A stretch of DNA of 64,000 bases from JBGPYB01 sp041493035 (GCA_041493035.1 JBGPYB010000002.1:1-64000), one strand, 5' to 3'; positions 1 to 8,751 are shown, counted from the stretch's first letter. The notes: generated by a model from the sequence alone, not told the origin. Made by a program: numbers and translations.

Positions 1-2754
1 CCGCTCTCGACCGCCGGCAGCTATGTCGTGCGAGTCGCGGAGGGCGACGCGTACTACGAGGCCAAAGCCGTCGACCTCCAGCTCCGCTCCAACTTCGACC
101 GGAGCGTGACCCTCACCCTCAAGCCCAAGGCGACGATCTCCGAGGCCGTCACCGTCACGACCCAGGACAGCATCGCCGACGTGAACGCGATCAATGCCGA
201 AGTGTCGTCGACGTTGCGGGAGGCGGAGATCGAAGAGCTGCCGGTCGAGGGACGCGACGTCACCCGCGCCCTCTACCGCTTGCCGAACGTCACACAGGCC
301 ACCGGGTTCTATCCCGAGGCACCGAACGTCAGCATCAACGGAGCGAACTCCCTCTACACGAACTACATGATCGACGGCCTCGACAACAACGAGAACTTCC
401 TCGGCGGCCAGAAGTTCGCCATCCCCTCGGGCCTCACCCAGCAGGTCACGGTCCTCACGAGCAACTACTCGACGGAGTTCGGCCGCACGGGAAACGGCAT
501 CTTCAACATCACGAGTCGGTCCGGCGGCAACGCGTTCTCCGGCGAGGTCTTCTACTTCACCCGCCCCGGCCCGGCCATCGACGCGTCGAGTGCCTTCAAC
601 CAGCGGGACCTCTCGGGGAACGACGTCAAGGACGGCTTCCGCCGCGACCAGGGAGGATTCGCCCTCGGCGGCCCTCTCGTGCGCGACAAGACCTTCTTCT
701 TCGTCAACGCCGAGTACACCCGCGACCGGAAGGACAACCTGTTGAACGTCCCTGAGCTGGGTGTGAGCGAGACCGTGCGCGGTCACAACGCCTTTGTCTA
801 CCTCTCGGGCAAGGTGGATCAACGCTGGAACGACCGCTGGACTTCGTCGGTCCGCCTCAACGTGGGGGACGTGGCGATCGAGCGCCAGGGAGGCGGTCTG
901 GACGGCGGCGTGACGTTCCCCTCGGCCGCGAACTTCGAGGACCGGGACTCCGTCCTGGCCGCGGGGAAGACGTACTACGCCGGAAGCAACGTGGTTTCGG
1001 AGACGACCTTCCAGTACTCACGGTTCCGCTGGAACTACGGGCGCGCCGCCCACGAGGCGGGTCCGCAGACCGTGGCTCTCGGCCCGTCGGGGGAGGCGAT
1101 CGTGATCCTCGGCCATCCCGACTACGTCTTCGACGACATCGAGAACACCGTCCAGGCCCAGCAGAAGCTGACGTTCCACCGCGGACGACACACGTTCAAG
1201 ATCGGAGCGGACCTCATCTCCGCCGATTTCGCCCTCGCCGGCGGCGGCAACGTGAATGGGAACTACACCGTCCAGCTCACCCAGGCTCAGGTCGAGGGGC
1301 TCTGGGCTTCGGGCAAGGGGGCGAGCCTCAACGTCGGTGACATCCCGGCCGACGCGCAGGTCCTCGACTACAACGTGGAGCTGCAACCCAAGACCTTCGG
1401 CGCGCGGCAGAATCTCTGGGGGGTCTACGCCGAGGACCTCATTGCCGTGACGAGTCGCCTGAACCTGACCCTCGGTTTGCGCTACGACTACGACAGCCTG
1501 TCCAAGGGCGGCGCCGACCGCGGCGATCGGAACAACGCAGCGCCTCGGCTCGCGTTCAACTATCAGCTCGGCGGTGGTAGTGTCGTACGGGGCGGCTACG
1601 GCATCTTCTACGAGAAGGTCCCGTACGCCTACTACAGCGACGCCCTCCAGCAGAACTCCACCGCTGCCGGTTACAAGCGCCAATTGGAGCAGCTCGTCGG
1701 TCTCGGAATCCTGCCGGCCGACACGGATTTGGGCCGCATCACCTTCGACGGAACCCTGAGCGCCGACTACTCGGGCGTTCCGTACCTCGGCGGCCCGACC
1801 TCGGCCGAGGCCCAGAGACAGCGCGCCGAGAACGTGGCCTTCGAACGGCGCATCCTCAATCCGAACGGGTACCCTAATCCCAAGACGCAGCAGTTCTCCC
1901 TCGGCTTCCAGCGCCAACTGGGGAAGGCCTGCCTGTTCTACGTCGACCTCATCCACGCCCGGACCGACGGGTTGCCGCGCCTTCGGGACCTGAACGCGGC
2001 GGCGCCGTACTCGATCGATCCTTCGAACGTGGTCGTCCGGACCGAGACCGAAGCCAACGTGACACGCCCGGTGCCGATCCTGCCCGGCGGCGCGCGGAGC
2101 GTCATCGTCACCGAGAATGCGGGAAGGGCGCGCTACCACGCGGCCAACGTCTCGCTGGTGAAGGATCGGCGCAGTGATCGGTACGCCTTCCGTATCTCCT
2201 ACACTCTCTCGCAACTCAAGAACGACACCGACGACATCAACTTCAGGGCCCAGGACGCCAACGACTTCGACGCCGAGTACGGTCCTTCGATCAACGATCG
2301 GCGGCACGTCGTGAGCGCCCTCGCCTACGCGTATCCCTGGCGGGACGTGTCGCTCAGCCTCGCCGGCCTGATCCAGAGCGGCCAGCCCATCAACCGCATT
2401 CCGGACGCGCGCATCTTCGGCACCACCGACTTGAACGGCGACGGGCGCTCTTTCGGCGACGCCTATGTCGGGAACAGCGATCGCTGGCCCGGGGCCTCGC
2501 GCAACAGCGACAACCTTCCGTGGTCCTACGTCTTCGATCTCGGCATGCAGTACGGCATCCGCATCGCCAAGGAGAAGCGGATCGAGCTGCGCGCCGACGT
2601 CTTCAATCTGTTCAACCATGCGAACCTCTCGGGCTACAGCAACAACGCGACCCAGAGCAACCAGATCCAAATTGGGCCACCGGGAGGTCCGATCGTCGAG
2701 AAAAACGCCGGTCCGCCGCGCCAGTTCCAGTTCGGCGCGAGGTACAGGTTCTGA
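1..2754 (+). CDS. TonB-dependent receptor, Oar-like (5' end outside window)
   Basis: The frame is open from base 1, so the gene starts upstream; 917 residues are visible. The first ~35 residues look like the end of a carboxypeptidase-regulatory-like domain. A plug domain follows (motifs such as YMIDGLDNNENF and STEFGRTGNGIFNI), then a long beta-barrel ending in an aromatic residue (FGARYRF), as outer-membrane barrels do. It should carry a large ligand across the outer membrane using TonB energy; the ligand cannot be read from sequence. A periplasmic binding lipoprotein and ABC importer follow on the same strand after ~65 bp, suggesting a joint uptake route. No signal peptide is visible because the start is missing. 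Confidence 0.9.
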   Translation, partial: PLSTAGSYVVRVAEGDAYYEAKAVDLQLRSNFDRSVTLTLKPKATISEAVTVTTQDSIADVNAINAEVSSTLREAEIEELPVEGRDVTRALYRLPNVTQATGFYPEAPNVSINGANSLYTNYMIDGLDNNENFLGGQKFAIPSGLTQQVTVLTSNYSTEFGRTGNGIFNITSRSGGNAFSGEVFYFTRPGPAIDASSAFNQRDLSGNDVKDGFRRDQGGFALGGPLVRDKTFFFVNAEYTRDRKDNLLNVPELGVSETVRGHNAFVYLSGKVDQRWNDRWTSSVRLNVGDVAIERQGGGLDGGVTFPSAANFEDRDSVLAAGKTYYAGSNVVSETTFQYSRFRWNYGRAAHEAGPQTVALGPSGEAIVILGHPDYVFDDIENTVQAQQKLTFHRGRHTFKIGADLISADFALAGGGNVNGNYTVQLTQAQVEGLWASGKGASLNVGDIPADAQVLDYNVELQPKTFGARQNLWGVYAEDLIAVTSRLNLTLGLRYDYDSLSKGGADRGDRNNAAPRLAFNYQLGGGSVVRGGYGIFYEKVPYAYYSDALQQNSTAAGYKRQLEQLVGLGILPADTDLGRITFDGTLSADYSGVPYLGGPTSAEAQRQRAENVAFERRILNPNGYPNPKTQQFSLGFQRQLGKACLFYVDLIHARTDGLPRLRDLNAAAPYSIDPSNVVVRTETEANVTRPVPILPGGARSVIVTENAGRARYHAANVSLVKDRRSDRYAFRISYTLSQLKNDTDDINFRAQDANDFDAEYGPSINDRRHVVSALAYAYPWRDVSLSLAGLIQSGQPINRIPDARIFGTTDLNGDGRSFGDAYVGNSDRWPGASRNSDNLPWSYVFDLGMQYGIRIAKEKRIELRADVFNLFNHANLSGYSNNATQSNQIQIGPPGGPIVEKNAGPPRQFQFGARYRF

Positions 2755-2761
2755 AACGGAC

Positions 2762-2869
2762 ACCACGGAGACACGGAGACACGGAGACACGGAGAGATGG
2801 GGAGAGGAGGAATGAAGCCGTGAGGCGGGCTTTCGCTCTTCTGACTCTGTGTGTCTGTGTCTCTGTGGT
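2762..2869 (+). repeat. ACACGGAG tandem repeat forming a long imperfect inverted repeat
   Basis: The left arm (2762-2787, continuing to about 2797) is a tandem of the 8-base unit ACACGGAG. The right arm (2844-2869) is its near reverse complement. Pairing the two 26-base arms by hand gives 24 paired positions, three of them G:U in RNA. The loop contains the ribosome-binding site and GTG start of the next gene, and the right arm encodes part of its signal peptide. Similar ACACGGAG-type repeats are known to me as dispersed intergenic elements in environmental genomes; only this copy was noticed here. Confidence 0.7.
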
Positions 2870-4049
2870 TTCGTTCCCGTCCGCCGGCTGCAAGCGGCGC
2901 GCGGCGCCGGTGGACGTCGCGTCACTGCCCTGGGCGGAGATCGAGAAGCAGGCGCGAGGGCAGACGGTCACGTGGGTCATGTGGCAAGGAGATCCCTACA
3001 TCAACGCCTACGTCCAGGATTGGGTGGCGCCCCGCCTCCAGAAGGAGTTCGGGATCACACTGAAGGCCGTCGCGGGCCAAGGGAACATGATCGTGTCGGC
3101 GCTCATGACGGAGAAGGAGGCGGGGAAGGCCGAGAGCGAGACCGACATGATGTGGATCAACGGCGAGACGTTCTACCAGCTCCGTCAGATCGACGCGCTC
3201 TACGGACCCTTCACGGACCGTCTCCCGAACGCGCAGTACATCGACTTCTCCAATCCTTTCATCGGTACCGATTTCCAGCAGGAGGTGAAGGGGTACGAGT
3301 GCCCCTGGGGTAACGTGCAGTTCGCGATCATCTACGACTCCAAGCGCGTCTCCGATCCGCCCCGCAACCGCCAGGGGCTTCTCGAGTGGGTCAGAAAGCA
3401 CCCGGGGCGCTTCACCTTCGACAACTCCTTCACGGGGATGACGCTCCTCAAGTCGTGGCTCATCGATATCGCGGGAGGACCGTCGGTCCTCGCCGGGCCC
3501 TTCGATAGCGAGAAGTACGCCACCCACTCGAAGGCCCTCTGGAGCTACGTGAACGAGCTGAAGCCCCATCTCTGGAAGCAAGGTGAAACCTACCCTGCGT
3601 CGGTGGCCGAGCTTTACCAGCTCTTCGCCGGCGGCGAGGTGGACTTCACCATGAGCAACAACGACGGAGACGTCGACAACAAGATCCTGCAAGGGCTCCT
3701 GCCCGACACCGCGCGCGCCTACGTCCTCGACGGCGGCACGATACAGAACTCCCACTACCTTGGGATCGCGCGACACGCTCGTCACGTGGCGGGGGCACTC
3801 GTGGCCATCAACTTCATGGCCTCGCCGGAGGCGCAGTACGAGAAGCTGAAGCCGAGCGTGTGGGGAGACGGAGCGATCCTCGACGTGCCGAAGCTTCCGC
3901 CGCCGTGGCCCGAACGCTTCGCCCAGGTTCCCGATCGGCGCTACGCCCCGAAGCGCTCCGAGATCCAGGGCAAGGCCCTCATGGAACTGGCCCCCGAATA
4001 CATGATCCGACTCTTCGACGACTTCCGGACCCATGTCCTCCAGAAGTAG
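2820..4049 (+). CDS. ABC transporter substrate-binding lipoprotein, YnjB family
   Basis: This 409-residue protein is the periplasmic receptor of an ABC importer. The GTG start follows a strong GGAGAGGAGG site. The N-terminus is basic (MRR), then hydrophobic, then a lipobox ending SAGC, so it should be lipid-anchored. The mature part resembles E. coli YnjB along its length (for example ARGQTVTWVMWQGDPYINAY, DMMWINGETFYQLRQID, VWGDGAILDVPKLP). YnjB belongs to the Fe3+/thiamine/spermidine-type binding proteins, but its substrate is not established, so none is assigned. It overlaps the first permease gene by 17 bases. Part of the signal peptide is encoded by the inverted repeat at 2844-2869. Confidence 0.87.
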   Translation: MRRAFALLTLCVCVSVVSFPSAGCKRRAAPVDVASLPWAEIEKQARGQTVTWVMWQGDPYINAYVQDWVAPRLQKEFGITLKAVAGQGNMIVSALMTEKEAGKAESETDMMWINGETFYQLRQIDALYGPFTDRLPNAQYIDFSNPFIGTDFQQEVKGYECPWGNVQFAIIYDSKRVSDPPRNRQGLLEWVRKHPGRFTFDNSFTGMTLLKSWLIDIAGGPSVLAGPFDSEKYATHSKALWSYVNELKPHLWKQGETYPASVAELYQLFAGGEVDFTMSNNDGDVDNKILQGLLPDTARAYVLDGGTIQNSHYLGIARHARHVAGALVAINFMASPEAQYEKLKPSVWGDGAILDVPKLPPPWPERFAQVPDRRYAPKRSEIQGKALMELAPEYMIRLFDDFRTHVLQK

Positions 4050-4890
4050 TTTCGAGCCCATCGGCCTCGGGCTCTTCCTTCTGCTCACCGTCTTCCCGGT
4101 GGCCGCGAGCCTGCTGTACGCGGCGCTCTACGGTGTCGGGGCCGTGGGCCTGCTCTCCCACGGCGTCACACTCGACCACTGGCGTCGCGTCGCCACGAGC
4201 CGCGAGGTGTGGGCCTCGGTGGCCCTCAGCCTCTACGTGGCGACGGCGGTCGTCGCTCTGACTGCGCTCCTGGCGCTTCCATTGGCGCTCGCGCTGCGGA
4301 CGCGTCTCGAGTCCGGCTTTCTGCCCTACATCCTGGCCCTGCCTTTGGCCATGCCGGGCACCGTGGCGGCGGTCCTCGCGCTGCAACTCCTGAGCGGTGC
4401 GGGTCTTCTGTCGCGCCTGGCGTTCCGAGTGGGTCTCACGGACGGGGTGTCGGCCTTTCCGTCCCCGGTCCACGACGTCGCCCTCCTCGGGGTCGTCGCC
4501 GTCCACACGGCGCTGGCCCTTCCCTTCTTCGTCTTTCTCTTCGTGAACTTCTACACGAGCGAGCGCGTCGATGCCTTTCGGACGCTGGCGGGCTGCCTCG
4601 GAGCGAGTCGGGTTCAGGGCCTGCTTCGTGTTGCCCTCCCGATCCTCTTGAGGCGTGCTGCCCCGAGCCTCACCCTCCTGTTCGTCGTGGCCCTCGGTTC
4701 TTTCGAGGTGCCGCTTCTCCTTGGCCGCCAAACGCCACAGATGCTCTCGGTCCTGACCTATCGGAAGTACAGTCTCTTCGACGTCGCGCAAAAGCCAGAG
4801 GCGTACATCCTGGCCCTCGGATACGCGGTGCTGGTTCTCGGCCTTGTCGCGATGGTGTTCCGGGGGAAGCGCTTCGGCCATGAGGTCTAG
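4033..4890 (+). CDS. ABC transporter permease (first of two)
   Basis: A 285-residue integral membrane protein with about six hydrophobic segments. It carries the cytoplasmic EAA-type loop near residues 180-200 (FRTLAGCLGASRVQGLLRVA), which docks on the ATPase. It is a member of the BPD-type inner-membrane component family. The ATG lies inside the end of the binding-protein gene, which implies translational coupling. In E. coli YnjC both permease halves are fused; here they are separate genes, with the second starting 11 bases before this one ends. Confidence 0.88.
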   Translation: MSSRSSFEPIGLGLFLLLTVFPVAASLLYAALYGVGAVGLLSHGVTLDHWRRVATSREVWASVALSLYVATAVVALTALLALPLALALRTRLESGFLPYILALPLAMPGTVAAVLALQLLSGAGLLSRLAFRVGLTDGVSAFPSPVHDVALLGVVAVHTALALPFFVFLFVNFYTSERVDAFRTLAGCLGASRVQGLLRVALPILLRRAAPSLTLLFVVALGSFEVPLLLGRQTPQMLSVLTYRKYSLFDVAQKPEAYILALGYAVLVLGLVAMVFRGKRFGHEV

Positions 4891-5650
4891 GTCCCGAGCC
4901 GTGCTCGCGACAGTGGTGGCTGGCCTTTCAGTGCTCCCGTTCCTGGTTCTGGCCTTGCTGTCGGTGGCGGGTCCGTGGGAGTTCCCCGATCTGCTGCCGA
5001 CGCGGCTGCGCTTCGACCGTTGGACTGCGGTCCTGAGCGGCGACTCAGCTCTCGCGCCCTGTCTTGGGCTCTCGCTTCTCGTCTCGACCATCGTCGCTCT
5101 CCTCGCGACCTCGGCCGGGTTCGTCACCGCGCGCGCCGTCGCCGACCATCCCCGCCGAAGGCTGCTGATGCTTCTCGCCTATCTCCCCTTCGCGGCGTCC
5201 CCTGTGATCCTCGGCGTCTGCCTGCTGTACGTCTACATACGGCTGGGCCTCGTGGCCACCGTCGCGGGCGTCGTGCTGTCCCACACGATCTTCGCGTACG
5301 CCTTCGCGGTGGTCTTCTGGGTCCCCTTCTGGAATCCCGAGAAGCTCGCTTACGAAGACCTCGTGCGCACGCTCGGAGGGACGAGGGGCCACGCCTATCG
5401 CCACGTCATCCTCCCGCTCTCGAAGGAGCCTGTTCTCGTATGCTTCCTCCAGACGTTCCTGATCTCCTGGTTTCAATACGGCCTCACGCTCCTCGTGGGC
5501 GGAGGGAAGGTGGACACGCTTCCCCTTCGGGTCTACGCGTACGTCGGCGAGGCGAACCTGGGGTACGCCGCCGTCGCGAGCAGCCTCCTCCTCCTTCCGC
5601 CGCTTGTTCTCTCCTGGCTCAACCGCCGGGTCATCGGCCGCCTCGCATGA
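4880..5650 (+). CDS. ABC transporter permease (second of two)
   Basis: A 256-residue permease. I chose the ATG at 4880, which gives a basic N-terminus (MRSRSRAV) just before the first membrane segment; the frame is also open further upstream within the preceding gene. About six hydrophobic segments are visible. The coupling loop is near residues 160-180 (YEDLVRTLGGTRGHAYRHVI). Together with the 4033-4890 product it forms the transmembrane channel of the YnjBCD-like importer. Its TGA overlaps the ATG of the ATPase gene (ATGA). Confidence 0.88.
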   Translation: MRSRSRAVLATVVAGLSVLPFLVLALLSVAGPWEFPDLLPTRLRFDRWTAVLSGDSALAPCLGLSLLVSTIVALLATSAGFVTARAVADHPRRRLLMLLAYLPFAASPVILGVCLLYVYIRLGLVATVAGVVLSHTIFAYAFAVVFWVPFWNPEKLAYEDLVRTLGGTRGHAYRHVILPLSKEPVLVCFLQTFLISWFQYGLTLLVGGGKVDTLPLRVYAYVGEANLGYAAVASSLLLLPPLVLSWLNRRVIGRLA

Positions 5651-6411
5651 CGACCGCGGCGTCGTTTCTCGACGTGCAGGGTCTCTCCAAGTCTTTCGGG
5701 GCCGAGAAGGTCCTCGAGGACGCGACCTTCAGGCTGGCCGAGCGCCAGACTCTGAGCGTCCTCGGCCGCTCGGGGTGCGGCAAGACGACGCTGCTGAAGC
5801 TGCTGGCCGGCCTTCACGAGCCTGACGGCGGATCGATCCTCCGACGGGGAGCCGACATCACTCGGGTTCCTGTCGAGAGGCGCGACGTCGTCTACCTCTA
5901 CCAGGAGCCTCTTCTCTTTCCGCATTTGAGCGTCTTCGACAACGTGGCCTTTGGCCTGCGCCTGCGGCACGTCGAGGCCGATCGTGTCCAGAAGGACGTG
6001 ACCCATATGCTCGAGAGCCTCGACCTCCTCGACCAGGGCGACAAGGCGCCGCACCAGCTCTCGGGAGGGCAGCGGCAGCGGGTCTCCTTCGGGCGGGCCC
6101 TCATCGTGAGCCCCTCGCTCCTGCTCCTGGACGAGCCCTTCAGCAGCCTGGATGCCGAGACCCGGACGCAGATGCAGGTCCTCTTCAAGCGCGTCGCCGC
6201 CCTCTACGCGATCACGGCGATCTTCGTTACCCATGACCTGAAGGAGGCATTGATCGTCGGCGACGCAATGGCCACGATCAGGAGCGGCCGGCTCACGGCT
6301 TATGGATCGAAGCAGGCGTTCGTCGACGACCCCGAGAGCGGCGTCGGCTCGGAAGTAGACTTCTGGGAGTCCCTGAAAGGCGGACGCTACGGCAACGACC
6401 AGCCGGTTTGA
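5647..6411 (+). CDS. ABC transporter ATP-binding protein, YnjD-like
   Basis: The 254-residue cytoplasmic ATPase of the importer. Walker A is GRSGCGKT at residues 40-47. A Q-loop lies near LYQEPLLFP, the signature is LSGGQRQR, Walker B is LLLLDEPF, and the H-loop is VTHD. All catalytic motifs are intact. The start is fixed by the ATGA overlap with the second permease. The stop at 6411 lies inside the reading frame of the radical SAM gene in the +1 frame, which has no standard start codon of its own; the two products may be translationally linked. Confidence 0.9.
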   Translation: MTTAASFLDVQGLSKSFGAEKVLEDATFRLAERQTLSVLGRSGCGKTTLLKLLAGLHEPDGGSILRRGADITRVPVERRDVVYLYQEPLLFPHLSVFDNVAFGLRLRHVEADRVQKDVTHMLESLDLLDQGDKAPHQLSGGQRQRVSFGRALIVSPSLLLLDEPFSSLDAETRTQMQVLFKRVAALYAITAIFVTHDLKEALIVGDAMATIRSGRLTAYGSKQAFVDDPESGVGSEVDFWESLKGGRYGNDQPV

Positions 6412-7318
6412 GAGCTACGAGTCGATCTACTGGGTCTTCACCCAGCTTTGCAACGACAACTGCGCCCACTGCTACAACGACTCGAGCCCGCGCGGCGAGA
6501 GGATCTCCCTCGCGGACTGCCTCGCTATCGTCGAGAATCTGCCGGCTCGTCTCGGTCGGCTGATACTCTCCGGTGGCGAGCCCCTCAGCGAGGACGTGAA
6601 GCTCCACGCGATCCTGGAGGCCGTCCGGGGCAAGTACCAGGGCGCGACCCAGGTCATGCTCCAGACCAACGGCGATTTTCTCACTGGACCGAAACTCGAC
6701 GCGCTCCTCTCTCGTGGCGTCACCCGCATCGACATCGCGAGCATCGACCGCTTCCATAAACACAAGGGCCAGCGCAAGGCGGCTCTCATCGAGCTGTTCG
6801 AAAGCCGCGGGATGAGCGGCGACGAGCCGGATCCCCTCATCGCCAAGGACACGTTCCTCAAGACCGACACGGTGAGCTACGGTTTCTGGGGCGCGACCGA
6901 GGACATGTGGCTCGGCGGCAACTGGGCGCGGGGCGAGGCGATGCGCACGGGCGTCTGGCTGAAGGACGGGAACCACAACTTCTGCGCCATCCTCTCGGGC
7001 GCCCGCGGCTTTCTAGGGGACACGGACCTTCCGCAGGAGCTGTCCATCCAGCTCCACAAGATCAACCCCTGTTGTCCTGGGACGCGATACTCCCTGGGCG
7101 ACGCGCGCCGCGAGAAGGTCTCGGCGGTTCTGGATCGCATCGCCTCGTCGCCGGTCTTCCAGAAGCTCAACGAGGGAGATCCCTACGCCATGGGGGAGTC
7201 GGTCGGCGTGTCGGCGGACGAAGGGCGAGCGAGAGCCATCGCCCTCCAGAGCGTCTGTCTGTGGTGCGACGAGTTCATGGAGCGACACCTGGACCCGGAG
7301 TCGCTCGTTGCGCGCTGA
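6389..7318 (+). CDS. Radical SAM protein without a canonical start codon
   Basis: The translated frame gives TQLCNDNCAHCYNDS, a CX3CX2C motif for the [4Fe-4S]/SAM cluster, followed by LILSGGEPLS (SAM-binding GGE motif). C-terminal cysteines (NPCCPGT and SVCLWCDEF) could bind an auxiliary cluster. The frame opens after a TGA at 6374-6376 and contains no ATG, GTG or TTG before the cysteine motif; the first GTG is at 6596, after it. The coordinate given is an ACG at 6389, 8 bases after an AAAGG sequence, and is only a guess. A +1 shift at the ATPase stop (GTT TGA G, 6406-6412) would instead fuse ATPase and radical SAM. The substrate is unknown; the context suggests modification or processing of the imported compound. 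Confidence 0.75.
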   Translation, partial: TATTSRFESYESIYWVFTQLCNDNCAHCYNDSSPRGERISLADCLAIVENLPARLGRLILSGGEPLSEDVKLHAILEAVRGKYQGATQVMLQTNGDFLTGPKLDALLSRGVTRIDIASIDRFHKHKGQRKAALIELFESRGMSGDEPDPLIAKDTFLKTDTVSYGFWGATEDMWLGGNWARGEAMRTGVWLKDGNHNFCAILSGARGFLGDTDLPQELSIQLHKINPCCPGTRYSLGDARREKVSAVLDRIASSPVFQKLNEGDPYAMGESVGVSADEGRARAIALQSVCLWCDEFMERHLDPESLVAR

Positions 7319-8063
7319 CTCGGTCGGCAGATTCCCATTTGCCGCGGCGCTCTTCGCCGCGTTCTCGATTCCGGTCAGTGCCAAGGCTGGCGGCGGCGTC
7401 ATCCAGGGTCAGTGGTCGATTTCCCTTCAGGCCGGAACGGACATCGAGGTGTCAGGCGATTACGCCGACGCAGCCCAGGGGACGGTCTTGGGTCTGAGCA
7501 CGACCGTCGAGGTCAAGAGGTACAAGGACATCTACGGCAAGTCCTTCCGGGGAAATCTGTCCCTGGGCTACGGAGTGGCCCGGAACATCGAGCTCTTCGG
7601 CCGCAGCGGCTACTACGGCACGCACGCCAATCAAGTCCCGGCGGGCAACGTCGCGAGCCTGCCCCTGCTGGCCGACTTCGCCAAGTACAAGGAGTGGGGC
7701 GCCGAGGCCGGCGTCCGCTACTATTTCAACCCGGCCGAGCGCTTCAAGCGGTACATTGCGGGAGTCGCCGGTCTTCGGTTCCTGAGCGCGTCGCCCGCCA
7801 CGCTGAGCGTACCGGCCGCGAACGTGGTCCTGAACGACCTGCCCTTCTACGACAAGTCCACGGTGGGCGTCTTCGGAGCGGACCTGGGTGCGTCTTACGA
7901 TCTCTCCCAGAGCGTAGCCATCGGAGTGGAGGCGGGCCTGCGCTACCAGACCAAGCCCTCTGGAATCGACACGGGCCTCGCCGGCACGGGTCTCGATAAA
8001 ATCAACGATGTCGCGAGCCGTTGGTCCATCCCGGTCCTGGGGCAGATCACCTTTCGCTTCTGA
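7308..8063 (+). CDS. Outer-membrane beta-barrel protein, unknown ligand
   Basis: A 251-residue protein. The TTG start at 7308 overlaps the end of the radical SAM gene by 11 bases. An N-terminal signal peptide ends about SAKAGG. The rest is alternating polar/hydrophobic strands (for example GVRYYFNPAERFKRYIAG, LGASYDLSQSVAIGVEAGLRY), and the C-terminus is an aromatic ITFRF, as in barrels inserted by the BAM machinery. It resembles OmpA/OmpW-like small barrels in general layout. It is the last gene of the TonB-ABC-radical SAM run, so it may be a channel or surface component of that system. Function is not assigned. Confidence 0.75.
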   Translation: MRADSVGRFPFAAALFAAFSIPVSAKAGGGVIQGQWSISLQAGTDIEVSGDYADAAQGTVLGLSTTVEVKRYKDIYGKSFRGNLSLGYGVARNIELFGRSGYYGTHANQVPAGNVASLPLLADFAKYKEWGAEAGVRYYFNPAERFKRYIAGVAGLRFLSASPATLSVPAANVVLNDLPFYDKSTVGVFGADLGASYDLSQSVAIGVEAGLRYQTKPSGIDTGLAGTGLDKINDVASRWSIPVLGQITFRF

Positions 8064-8090
8064 TCTTCTCGCGATTGTCTCTCCGCCGCC

Positions 8091-8118
8091 TTGACGCCTC
8101 AGCGAACGACGGTATAGG
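8091..8118 (+). promoter_or_regulatory. Probable sigma-70 promoter
   Basis: TTGACG (8091-8096) and TATAGG (8113-8118) are separated by 16 bases. The predicted transcription start is about 38 bases before the ATG of the phosphatase gene. A 7-bp stem (8129-8135 with 8140-8146) lies in the leader just before the AGGAGGG ribosome-binding site. Confidence 0.5.
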
Positions 8119-8163
8119 GTGCCGCCCCCGGCGGTCGCTACCGCCGCAGGAGGGCACTCAGAC

Positions 8164-8751
8164 ATGGGCGACGGACAAACCGCGGACACTCTCGAGCTTT
8201 GGCTGGTGCGTCACGGGGAGACGCCCGCGAGCCGCGGTCAGACCCTGGCCGGCTGGACCGACGTGCCGCTGACCGACATCGGCGAACGGGAGGCGGAGAC
8301 GCTCCGCCCGATCCTGGCCGGCGAGGCGTTCGGCGGCGTCTGGTCATCGGACTTGCAGCGCACCATCGCCACCGCCCGCCTCGCGTGGGGAGAACCGCGA
8401 CAGGACGCTCGCCTGCGCGAGATCCACTTCGGCGAGCTGGAGGGGCGCCACTGGCCGACGCTGGAGCCCGCCCACCGCGCGGCGCTGGAGCGATTCGAGG
8501 GGCTCGCCACCGAACGCGGGGAAACCTTCGAGGTGGTGCGAGAGCGCGTCTTGTCGTTCCTCGCGTCTCTTTCGCCCGGTCGCCACCTGCTCTTCACACA
8601 CGGCGGGATCGTGAGGCTCCTCTCTCGCGAAACCGGCCACGACGAGTTCGTCTCGACAGGGACGCTCCTCGTCCTCGATTGGACCGGGAGGCGGCTCGTC
8701 TCGCGCAGGAGCGGCGGGGTAGAAGCCTGGGGCTCCGCCGCGGCCGAATGA
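8164..8751 (+). CDS. Histidine phosphatase family protein (phosphoglycerate mutase-like)
   Basis: A 195-residue protein of the branch-1 histidine phosphatase superfamily. The catalytic LVRHGET motif is near residue 15, the acidic residue lies in the region IHFGELEGRHW, and the second catalytic histidine is in LLFTHGGIVRLL. I chose the ATG at 8164 because AGGAGGG lies 9 bases upstream. The next gene, glgX, starts within its stop codon (ATGA), so the two are co-transcribed. The family includes alpha-ribazole phosphatase, sugar-phosphate phosphatases and mutases. The glycogen context fits a sugar-phosphate substrate, but this is not proven. Confidence 0.87.
   Translation: MGDGQTADTLELWLVRHGETPASRGQTLAGWTDVPLTDIGEREAETLRPILAGEAFGGVWSSDLQRTIATARLAWGEPRQDARLREIHFGELEGRHWPTLEPAHRAALERFEGLATERGETFEVVRERVLSFLASLSPGRHLLFTHGGIVRLLSRETGHDEFVSTGTLLVLDWTGRRLVSRRSGGVEAWGSAAAE

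Noticed and set aside
2764..2795. ACACGGAG tandem considered as a CRISPR-like repeat
   Set aside because: Units are 8 bases, directly adjacent without spacers, and no cas genes are present.
1018..2925. A 635-codon open frame antisense to the TonB receptor gene
   Set aside because: It is rich in Arg, Val, Glu and Asp with no domain, a typical shadow of GC-rich coding sequence on the opposite strand; the receptor frame is clearly real.
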